Origin: Zizania palustris
Taxonomy: Eukaryota > Streptophyta > Magnoliopsida > Poales > Poaceae
Length of the DNA: 64,000 bases
Direction of reading: 5' to 3'
Assembly (NCBI GenBank): GCA_019279435.1
Contig: JAAALK010000283.1
Span: 59,750,642-59,814,641, forward strand
The position numbers and the translations under genes are program-made. Positions 33,501 through 45,500 of this stretch are shown one piece after another (position 1 is the stretch's first letter; each line of letters begins with the position of its first letter). A model generated the notes under the pieces. It did not search any database, was not told the DNA's origin, and saw only the letters and a list, made by a program, of their open reading frames with translations.

Positions 33501-36500
33501 TAATGTGATGTGTTACTTTTATCTCTATTTTTAGTTTTTTACCTTGGTGAGTTTAAACAAGAATGCACCCATGTTCTAAATTAAGTAGTCCCTCCATTCT
33601 CCTTTAATTGACACACTCGATCAAACAAAAAAAAATACAAACATACTTTCTACTACATATGACTATGCTCTTAAATGTTGTAAGTTGCTCTGAACATGAG
33701 CTTACAAAACATATTGGAGTTGATGCTTCTTTTACTCGGTCTCATTGTCATCAGAAAATAATTGATCTTCAGTATGTGCCCTCAGAGCTACAAGTAGCAG
33801 ATTTCTTTACTAAGTCTCAGACTCGAGAGCAGCATCGCCTTCATCTACTCAAACTCAATGCTTCAAATCCACCTTTTCCACATTGAGTTTGAAGGGGGGT
33901 GTTAAGGCCCATATACTATAGGCCCATGGCCCATATATTCTCTCTATATATATGCTTGTCTCCCACTATCAGGATTATCTACTCTCTAATCTAAGGTTAG
34001 TAACAACTGTATCAATAGGCCCATATGGTAGGTTAGGTGATTTAGGGCAGGGATATAATTATTTTGGTATTACATCTATTAGTTAGGAAGGCATTGGTTT
34101 TTATTAGGAATTAGAGATAGAGATTAGATTGGTTTCCATGATAGTAGGAATTAATTACATTATGTCAAGTTAGTCCACTCTATATATAAAGGAATCTTAA
34201 TGAGCTGGAAAATGGGATCTTGGCTTGCAAGTCGGCTCGGCCTCGGTTTGGCTTGGTGAGCCACCAAACGGAGCATGAGCTGCCTCTCTGGCTCAGCAGC
34301 TGGGCGAGCCGAGCCCAAGCTGGTTCAGTGGCTTGGCCGCCCAGCCTAGCCTAGCAAAGCAGAACGTGCATGCCAGTTCCAGCAACAAGGCAAGCAGGAC
34401 ACAGACAGCAGCACCGTAGCAACTCCATAGGCTTCCGCGGTTCCGCCGTTGGCACCCGGTGACCACCTTCGCCCTCCTCCCTTCGACTAATCAAATCTAT
34501 GTCCATCAATGAAGAGAACTGCACACTGACGGTGATCGGCATTGTCGACCCGATTAGGTTCATGCACAAGCTCAAGGGTAAGACATTGGCGGCGCAGATT
34601 GTCAGTGTCGAGGACAACTGTTATGGTGGGGCAAGTATACTCCCGGCGCAAGAAGGGGGGCGGCTGACCAGGTGGCCGGCGCCTCCCCCTCCCGCCAGGG
34701 AGTTAGTTGGATTAGTTGGATTAGTTGAAGATTGAATTTTGGTTAGATAAGATTGATCTGTTGGAGATTGGTTTTGGATAAGATTAGATTGGTTTTGGTT
34801 AGTTAAGATTAGATTGGTTTTGGTTAGTTAAGATTAGATTGGTTTTGGTTAGAGATTAGATTGGTTTGTAAGGCTATATAAGCCAGTCAGTTCTATCAAT
34901 AAAATCAGCTGGAGATTTGTAGTCTCTACAGCCTTTCTAATTCGAGTCGCCGGCACGGCGACTCGCCACCCTCGCCGCCGGGATTTCTCCTGGCCTCCCA
35001 CTTCCCACGACTATTACCTGCGCCAAACAGCAGGCCCTAACAATCTGGTGTCAGGTTTATCAAAAAAAAACAATCTGGTGTCAGATTCGTCGGGCTCCAT
35101 GGCGTCATCACAAGGTGCGGCCACAGCTTCCGCTGCCCCCCTGCCACCGCCCGCGACGCAGCAGCCTCCTAGCGCGCCGGCCACAACAGCCCCGGTCGCC
35201 CAAGCAGCAGCCATCGACGTCCTCGCCAACGCAATTCAGGAGCATCAACGGCAAGTGGCTCAGATCGCAGCAGCCCTGCCAGGAGTGCGGGCAAGCACGG
35301 TAGGGGGCTATGGCCCCTATGCGAGCGCCGGACCAGGGGCATCACCACCCTACCCCCAGGGCTTCCCTGGGTACGGGGCCATGCCATCCGCGCCATCCAC
35401 CGCAGCCGTCATTGTCCACACATCCACCGCGTCGCAAGGGCCGATCCAGCCGGTGCCGATTACACAGATCCAATTTCCGCCATCGTCGTCCCCAATCCCG
35501 GGTTACCCGGAGCCGCCGGCCTACCATGGACCACCGCAATACCAGGGGCTCCAATCAACCCAACACGGGTTCCAAGAGGGCCTTGTCGAGTCCATCGGGG
35601 TGCCGCGCTACTACAAACTTTCTTTTCCAACGTTCGATGGCCGGGAAGACCCCCTTGGTTGGCTCAACAGATGCGAACAGTTCTTTCGCTCACAACACAC
35701 AGGGGAAGGCGACAAAGTGGGACTGGCCTCTTTCCACCTCACCGGTGCTGCCCAGCAGTGGTACTACTTGCTAGAGCGCGACGCCGGTGTGGTGACATGG
35801 CCACACTTCAAGGCACTTTGCCAACACGCTTCGGTCCAGTCATGGGTGCAAACCACTTGGCGGAGCTTGCACGCATTCCCTTTCGTTCCACCGTCGAGGA
35901 CTACATCGAGGCATTCCAGAGCCGGTTGGCGCACGCAGGATATCTCACGCCGGAGAAGCAAGCACGCCTGTTCACGGGCGGACTTCCAGACACCATCCGC
36001 ATCGACGTGGAGCTTCACGTGCCCCAGGAGCTACATCGCGCGATGGCACTAGCGCGCGCCTATGAGCGTCGGGTTACTACCACGCCACAGGGGGGTTCGA
36101 GCCGCAGCTCGCGCCCAATAGCGCGGCCCCTTCCCATACCCGCACCACCCAGCAGCACTCTGGTAGCCACGACGGCTCTGACCACCACGCCACCAGCCGG
36201 CCTGACCCGTCAATACCGCCGTCTAACTACCGCGGAAATGACGAAGCGTTGCCGTCAGGGGCTCTGCTACAATTGTGACGAACAATACGTGTGTGGCCAC
36301 AAGTGCCAGCGTCTCTTCTACTTGGAGGTTGCTGATCCGGAAGATGATGTTCCCAATCTCATGGATGCTCCGCTCGCGGCCGCGGAGGATGATGAGCCGT
36401 TCATCTCTCTGAACGCCATCACCGGCATCCGCGGCGATGGTACCATGCAGATACGAGTGGCCATGGGTACTGAGGAGTTCACGGCGCTCCTGGATTTCAG

Positions 36501-39500
36501 CTCCACGACGAATTTCGTTAGTAGCGCCGCCGGACACGCAACCCGCCTTCACTTCCAGAACAGGAGTGGCGTCTATGTACGGGTAGCAAACGGCGACAAG
36601 GTCGTTCGCCGTGGCCTGGCGCGTGACGTCGACATCCGGATCGGCCAGGAGGAGTTCCTCATCAACTGCTACTCCATTCCCCTCGACTGCTACGACATGG
36701 TACTCGGCGTGTCATTCTTACGCACACTCGGACCAATACTATGGGATTTCGACGACTTGTGCATGGCGTTCTGGCATGGTTGTAGGCGGGTACTTTGGAG
36801 GGGTAATGGTTCTCCTCGCGCCAACGACCCCCCATCGGACCGTCTGCATGCCGTCCGCCACGACGAGCGGGACCTGCTAGACAGACTTCTCCAAGCCTAT
36901 GAGGATGTGTTCGCAGCACCATCCGGACTGCCACCAGCACGTGTGTGCGACCATCGCAAACATCTCAAGCCGAACACAGAGCCGGTGGCCGTCCGGCCGT
37001 ATCGCTACCCGCAACTACAGAAGGATGAACTTGAGAAGCAGTGCGTCGAGATGTTGAAACAGGGGATAATCCGGCCGAGTACGTCGCCATTCTCAGCACC
37101 AGTGTTACTTGTCAAGAAGCAAGACAACTCATGGCACTTCTGCGTCGACTATCGCGCCCTCAATGATCGCACAATCAAGGACAAGTTCCCAATTCCAGTC
37201 GTAGAAGAGCTCCTGGATGAGCTTCATGGCGCCAAGATCTTCACCAAGCTCGATCTCAAGTCGGGGTACCACCAAGTCCGGGTACACCCGGACGATGTGC
37301 TCAAAACAGCATTCAAGGACGCATCACGGGCACTTCGAATTCCGGGTAATGCCATTCGGTCTTTCTAATGCTCCAGCTACGTTTCAGGCCTTAATGAACT
37401 TGGTGCTGCAACCGGTCCTCCGGTGGTCCGTCTTGGTTTTCTTCGACGACATCCTCATATACAGTCGTTCCTGGACCGAGCACCTGCAACACCTTCGCGC
37501 CGTCCTCGACATTCTGCGCGCCAACTTCCTTCACGTCAAACGCTCCAAGTGCGCCTTCGCCACCACAACCGTGGCCTACCTAGGCCACGTGATATCGGGA
37601 GACGGCGTCGCCGTAGATGGCGCCAAGGTGGAGTCAGTCGCATCGTGGCCACAACCGCGTTCCGCCCGCGGGCTCCGAGGATTCCTCGGCCTTGTCGGGT
37701 ACTACCGGCGATTCATCAAGGACTTCGGCTCGATTGCAGCCCCCCCCCCCCCGACGTAGCTCCTCAAGAAAGACGTCTTCCTCTGGTCCGACGCAGCACA
37801 GGCCGCGTTCCTCGCGCTCAAGGAGAAACTCACCACGACGTCGTTCCTTCACCTACCGGATTTCACCAAGGAGTTCGTGGTGGACTGTGACGCATCGGGG
37901 GCAGGATTTGGAGCGGTCCTCCATCAGGGGGAAGGGCCCATCGCATTCTTCAGCAAACAGTTCGCACCACGGCACATGAAGATCGCGGCATATGAGCACA
38001 AGCTGATCGGTCTCGTACAGGCCGTTCGCCATTGAAGGTCGTACCTTTGGGGTTGGGCCTTCATTGTGCGGACGGATCACTATGCCCTCAAGTTCATGCT
38101 GGACCAACGCCTATCGACGATCCCGCAACACCATTGGATTAGCAAACTTTTTGGCTTTGATTTCAGGGTGGAGTACCGGCCGAGACGCCTCAACGTCGTA
38201 GCCGACGCGCTATCATGCCGCGACAGTGAGGAGCTCAACCTCGACGCCATCTCAGCGCCCACCTTCTAGCTGTACGACGACATCAAGCACGAGATTGAGA
38301 CCTCGGATGAGCTGCGCGCCCTGCGGGACGCCGTGTCCAGAGGAGAGCGTGGTGACGCCTGGCGGGTCACGAACGACCTCATCCGCCACGCCGGCAAGAT
38401 CTTCATCCCGCAAGCCTCACCACGACTCACAGATATCCTGCAGCTAGCCCATGCCGCCGGCCACGAAGGCTACCAACGCACGCTCCAACGCCTCCGCGTC
38501 GACTTCTCCATCGAGCAGGATCGCCGCCTAGTGTGCGACTACGTACACGCCTGCGCAACTTGCCAGCGCAACAAAACAGAAGCCCTGCAGCCCGCCGGTC
38601 TCCTCCAGCCCCTGTCGGTGCCCTCTCGCATCTGGGCAGACATTTCGATGGATTTTGTCAAGGCGCTGCCCAAGGTGCACGGCAAAAGCGTCATCCTAAC
38701 GGTGGTCGATCGCATGTCCAAGTACACTCATTTTATCCCCCTCGGCCACCCCTACACCGCAACCTCCGTCGCCAGGGCGTTCTTCAACGACATTGTACGC
38801 CTACATGGAATTCTGGAGTCCATCGTCAGCGACCGCGATCCAGTCTTCACCAGCAACATCTGGCGGGAGTTATTCACTCCGGTGTCACCCTGAAGACCAG
38901 CACGGCATTTCATCCTCAGACCGACGGGCAGTCGGAGGCCATCAACAAAATGATAGCAATGTATCTACGATGCATCACCGGTGACCGGCCCCGTGCATGG
39001 CTGGAGTGGCTGCCTTGGGCGGAATACTGCTACAACACCGCATTCCACTCCACACTCCGCACGACACCATTTGAGGTTGTTTATGGTAGACCACCGCCAG
39101 CCCTATTGCCATACACATCAGGGATAGCCCAGACGCAGGTGGTCGATGCCATAATCGCCAGCCGTGACGAATTCCTTCAAGAGGTACACACACGCCTTTT
39201 GCAGGCCCAGGAGTATAGCCGCCGTTACTACGACGCGCACCACCGTGCCGTGGAGTTTGCCGTGGGCGATTGGGTGTGGCTACGGCTGTTAAACCGCCAC
39301 TCAGTCCCTCGTTCTCCGGCGGACGCACACATCCACGACGTCTTTCATGTAGGCGTCCTCAAGCCGTTCAGGGGGACTCCACCAACGTCAACTCTGCCGG
39401 TACCCCCCTGCAGAACGATCGTCTACTTCCGCAGCCAGAATGCGCGCTCCGCGCCTATCTCCGGCGCGGCGTTTGGCATGTTCTAGTACAATGGGAGGGC

Positions 39501-42500
39501 ATGTCCGCAGATGAAGCAACATGGGAGCCACTGGAGGGGTTCCGCGCCTCGCATCCTTCCTTCCAGCTCGAGGATGAGCTATTTGTCGAGGGGGGAGAGA
39601 TGTTATGGTGGGGCAAGTATACTCCAGGCGCAAGAAGGGGGCGGCTGACCAGGTGGTCGGCGCCTCCCCCTCTCGCCAGGGAGTTAGTTGGATTAGTTGA
39701 AGATTGAATTTTGGTTAGATAAGATTGTTCTGTTGGAGATTGGTTTTGGATAAGATTAGATTGGTTTTGGGTAGTTAAGATTAGATTGGTTTTGATTAGT
39801 TAAGATTAGATTGATTTTGGTTAGAGATTAGATTGGTTTGTAAGGCTATATAAGCCGGTCAGTTCTATCAATAAAATCAGCTGGAGATTTGTAGTCTCTA
39901 CAGCCTTTCTAATTCGAGTCGCCGGCATGGCGACTCGCCACCCTCGCCGCCGGGATTTCTCCCGGCCTCCCACTTCCCACGACTATTACCTGCGCCAAAC
40001 AGCAGGCCCTAACAACAACAAACCCAAGGATCCAACGACGGAGAAGGAGGCGAAGGATCTGTGCCAAAAATCGTGGTAGGAGCCTCTCCTACTGGTTTTC
40101 CCTTAAAAAAGGATCTTTGCCAATGCTAGCAGACCAATGTGATTGCCTGGCGCCCGCGGCCCGCCTCGGTGGCTCAACGGCCGGTGCCCCATGTGGCTAC
40201 TCCCGTCTCAACGCCTCGAGCCCTCCACCTGGTGGCCCGCACCCTTCTCGACACCTCGAGCCCTCTACCTAGTGGCCAACGTCCGACGCCCAGCCACCCG
40301 CCTCCAACCCTACAAGCAAACTTTGTTGTTGTTGGAATGCAGGAGAGGTGAGACTGTGAGAGTTGTCTGTCTGCTGAGCCGGCTCGCAGCTCAGCCAAGC
40401 CAGTTTCACAGCTCGCTAGGTCGGCCGAATTGAGCCTGGCTCGACTCGCTTAATGCCCGACTCAACTCGTTTCTAACCCTAGATCTCTTGTACTCTATTA
40501 TCAAGCAATCAATGTATCTCTAAAGTTAGTCTTCAGCCTCAGAGCCTCTCTTAGATCCATAGGGACAAGCCCTGCTGGAGCTACTAGAAGGAAAGTGTAC
40601 TATCCCCTAGTCTTCAGGCCCTTACCCTAGCGAGCTCATCACATAACTAATAAATTTCTAGATCAATGTAGATTCGTACATAGATGCAGGAGTAAATTTG
40701 GAAAGTTAATATTGGGTTCCATGCAATGCCAAATATTTGTGAATAACTTCCTTGGTCAAAGTTATCAATTTAATACGAATGGAGAGTATATAAAATATAT
40801 AAACATGTAACATTATTACGTTAATACTATTGTTGTCATGAAGTCAAACCACTTTCCTTAATCAAGGAACAAACTTGCAGGAATAGAATATTATTAGGTA
40901 TATCAATGTATCTAATCACCAAACCCTCCACACAAAAAGTGCAAACAGTAATCACATTTTATTTTGATCAACACAAGATATGATATTGCATACTGCATAA
41001 ATAGACAAGAAATCAAACAAACAGGCCAATAAACCATATTACCTGCAGCATGAGATTGGCTGGGCCATCATTTACATTATATGGAAATTTACCGGTAGCA
41101 CACTCCAATACTGTTAGTCCAAGGCTCCAAATATCAGCAGCATAAGAGTAGTTCTCGTTACGAATTCTCTCAGGTGACATATATGTGACGGTGCCTACAA
41201 AGGTAGCACACTGGAACATATTTATTTAGCAGAAAATATATCACTGATTATAAATGATTTGATGTCATTGAATTACTATTATACATGAACTAATGCCCCA
41301 GGTTATTATGTCATGGCAGATGGCAGATGGTACATGATTTGACTATTTGAACAAATAGTTTAAGAGTTCAAACGAATGGATTTAATGCTAAAAAGGTTAA
41401 TAGGTTATACACGACTTTAAAACAATTTTTTCGATAATTTTCATATATATAAAGTTTTTAGAGAAACTACATCGTTTAGGAGTTCAAAATGTCATAATCT
41501 AGGCCGATAATCTGACAACCAGCTGAACCAAACGGTGAATATAACAATCATTAAAGAAGTTCATGGCTTCATGCACATATCCTGTTCTGGTTGCAGAATG
41601 ACTAGTTTCATAATTCAATTGCTTATGTGTATATTTTTTTAGTCTCCATCTGTATTAGGTCTTTTCAGTTTCTAATTTTGTAGCATTGTTGGTCTTAGAC
41701 CTATGTTCTCTCTTTAGGCCTTGATGGCCTTTATGACATATATTGTAATATATTTATCAGTAGGGTCATCCCATACTGTTTCCCTTTTAAAAAATCAAAC
41801 TGACTTAAATGAAATAAAAGAAAATTGTGATGATTGTCACGAAGAAGTAGCATACCATGGCCATCGTGTTATCCAAACCAGCACTTACTCCAAAATCTGT
41901 GATCTTCGCTTCACCCTTGAGATTTACCAGCAAATTCGCTGGCTTTATATCTCTATGCACTAAATGTCTTACTTCATGCAAGTAGCGCAGACCCTGTAGA
42001 ATTTTACAACAGAACAATTTATATAATTTAAAAGTTTGATCAACCAGTCTGAGTTATACTAACACTGACATAGAAAAGGTAGAAGTGAAAGATACATACA
42101 AGCAATACTTTCTGCAGCATATGTGCAAGAACTGGTTCTGGTATTGATTTCTTAACCTTTATAACATCAGCTAAGGACCCACCATCCATGTATTCAAGGG
42201 CAATGCTTATTTGTCCAGAATCAGGCATGTAAAATGCACCCTGGAATTCAACTAAACCAATATAACAACATGCTTCACATAAAGTTCTCATCTCATTCAG
42301 AATCTGTTGCCTCTTCTCCTACAAAGGTATGAGGAAACATAGGAAGTGTGAAAATAATAACTTGGTGAGTCAGTTTACTGATTGAAACAAAATGAACAAA
42401 ATGTATGAATTAAATAACTACATCAACATAAGGTACCAAGATTACTGCATGCATTACCAAATGAGTTCACATCATGAACAGATGAAAATATGAATTACTT

Positions 42501-45500
42501 CCTCCTTTACAATATTTGCCAATATGCATAATTAAGAGAGTCAAAATTTAAGCAACTTTCAATCAAAGTGTGTCATACTTGCTACAGTTAGATAGATGTT
42601 AATCTAAAAGATAGACCGTATTTGCGCCATGGTGATAAATGAACAGAGAGGTATCTGTTTTGGCCGTAACAAAACCAAGCCGCTGAAGATGAGAGGCAAA
42701 CAGACTGTGCCAAGCTCGAGGTGCTTGCTTAAGACCGTAAAGAGATATGAATTACTTCCTCATTTACAATATTTGCCAATATGCATAATTAAGAGAGTCA
42801 AAATTTAAGCAACTTTCAATCAAAGTGTGTCATACTTGCTACAGTTAGATAGATGTTAATCTAAAAGATAGACCGTATTTGCGCCATGGTGATAAATGAA
42901 CAGAGAGGTATCTGTTTTGGCCGTAATAAAACCAAGCCGCTGAAGATGAGAGGCAAACAGACTGTGCCAAGCTCGAAGTGCTTGCTTAAGACCGTAAAGA
43001 GATTTCTTGAGCCGACACACATAATCAGGATGAGAAGAGTCTTCAAATCCTGAAGGCTGAACACAACACAGTAAACGGTCTCAGATAATGTTCCATGAAA
43101 AAAGGCATTATCAACATCTAGCTGATGAATGGGCCAGGAGCGTGAAAGTTCCACAGATAGAACAGTCCTGACAGTCACTGGCTTGACAATGGGACTGAAT
43201 GTCTCAGAGAAGTCCACTCCAGGTCGCTGGGAAAAACCCCGAAGAACCCAGCGAGCTTTATACCTCTCAAAGGACTCATCAGCCTTGAATTTATGCTTGA
43301 AAACCCATTTGCCTGTAACCACATTGGAGTGGGATGGTCGAGGAAGAAGATACCAAGTGTGATTGGCGAGCAAGGCTGAATACTCATCCTCCATAGCAGC
43401 ACGCCAGTTTGGGTCTGTAAGGGCGGCTCGATAAGTCCGCGGAACTGGAGAGAGTGGTGATGTGGTGAGAAATACTGGTCGATGAAATCCTTCCTTCCCT
43501 TTGGTGATCATAGCATGTTGATTGACCACAGGAGGAATGGAGACAGCACCGGCAGGAATATCACGAACCACTATAGGAACTGACTCTCCAGGAGGTCGGA
43601 CTGCCACTGAGATGGGTCGCCGAGTGTAAACAGCTCCAAAGCGACGGTCAGCAGGAAAGGGCCCAGAAGATGCTGGGGAAGCAGGAGGCAGAACTCGTGA
43701 TGATGTGGCCGATCCATCAAGAGCCACATGTGGCAATGCGGTCGGAGTAGGTGATCCATCAAGAGTTGTATGTGGTAGTGTAGTCGGCTGAATGGGATCA
43801 GATGGCACGGCCTGAGGTCCTGCAAAAAATGTGATGGTGCAAACGAAACCATCACAAGGTCAGGTGCAGTATCCAGAAAATCAAAATCTGCCGGAGTGGG
43901 AGGAGATGAATCCTCTGAAAAAGGAAACGAGGACTCATCAAAGACCACGTGGCGAGAGATGATGATTTGATTGGAAGGACGAGCAAGACAAAGGTATCCC
44001 TTATGATGAAGGGAGTAGCCAAGGAAAACACACAAAGTAGAATGAGGAGCTAGTTTGTGTGTAGCGGTGGCAGAAAGATTTGGATAACACTTGCAACCAA
44101 ACACACAGAGATGTGTATAGGAAGGTAGTGTCCCAAATAAAGAAAAATGAGGAGTGGAAAAATTCAGAGTTTTGGTGGGAAAAATGTTGAGAAGATAGGT
44201 AGCAGTCCCAAGAGCGGCGACCCAGAAGGTGGGAGGTATACTAGCCTGAAACAGCAGTGAGCGAATGACATTATTAATAGTGCGAATAATGCGTTCAGCT
44301 TTACCGTTCTGAGGCGAAGTATAGGGGCATGACATACGAAGATGTACGCCATGTGACAGTAAAAATGATCGGGTAGTGGAGTTATCAAACTCACGACCAT
44401 TGTCACACTGTATCCCCTAGACAGTGACTCCGAATTGGGTGCGGACATGGGCAAAGAAATGAGAAAGAGTGGAGAAAGTTTCCGACTTCTGGCGAAGTGG
44501 AAATGTCCAAAGATAGTGTGAGCAATCATCAAGAATAACCAAGTAATACTTGTGACCTGAAACATTGACAACAGGAGAAGTCCAAATATCACAATGTATT
44601 AATTGGAAATTATGACTTGCTCGAGATGAAGAGGAATAAAAGGGTAATCGAGTGTGACGACTCAGTTGACAAACATGACAAATAGTACTCGGAGCTCTAT
44701 GACAAGGAAGACCAACAAAGTAAGACAACTTGGAAAGAGCTTCAGAGCCGGGATGACCAAGACATTGGTGCCAAATGGAGGAGGAAGTAGCTGCATGGAA
44801 GGTGGAGGCGGAGAGCTGCAACGGGTAAAGGGGTCCGGAGCTGTCACACCTGATGATCTCTCTCTGAGATGGAAGAGCCTTCACAGAGCAGCCAAAGGGG
44901 TCAAATTCCACAGAACAATTATTGTCGGAGGTAAACTGGCGTACTAAAATAAGGTTCTTAATAAGGTTCGGGGAAACCAGAACATTATTAAGACAAAGGT
45001 TATGAGGTAAATGAGTAACGCCAGTAGAAGTAACGGGCAATAAATGACAGTTGCCGATAACAATATGAGAAGGAAAAGGAGAGGAGGATGTGGAATAAAG
45101 AATACCAGCGTCAGATGTCATGTTGTGTGTTGCACCCGTATCAAAATACCACTCAGATTGAGAAGGTTGCTGGAGAGACGTGGTCTGAAATTGGGCTGCA
45201 AGTGTGTTCTGGTCCCAGCCAGAGAGCCCGGGAGCAGTCCACGTCGGCCCAGCAGCAGGAGCAGGCCAAGTTGGCCCAGGAGCAGGAGTGAGTGGAGGAC
45301 ACCACTGCCCGGCCCAAGGAGCATGCGGCCCAGCAAGAAAGGCATGAGGCTGTGAAGAGCCAAGAGATGGTGGACCGCGTGGGCCGGGCCACATCTGAAT
45401 GGACCCGGTCCAAGGGTTGTGCACGCTGGGCCAAGGTCCTGCGCGTTGTCCACCAGTGAAAGCACCCGAGTACTGGCCGCCACCTCCAGAACTAGGGTTC

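Larger units (their letters stand above)
34496..40065 (+). pseudogene. Heavy-metal-associated (HMA) domain gene fragment, split by a Reina insertion
   Basis: Bases 34499-34618 encode the second half of an HMA domain ([31 protein letters not shown]), the pattern of plant HMA/HIPP metallochaperone-like proteins. The frame breaks at the Reina element's 5' target site and resumes after its 3' target site (40020-40065) with a Lys/Glu-rich linker ([15 protein letters not shown]). The MxCxxC half of the domain is not visible. It is a captured or relic exon inside an MKK3 intron on the opposite strand; unlikely to be functional. Confidence 0.6.
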
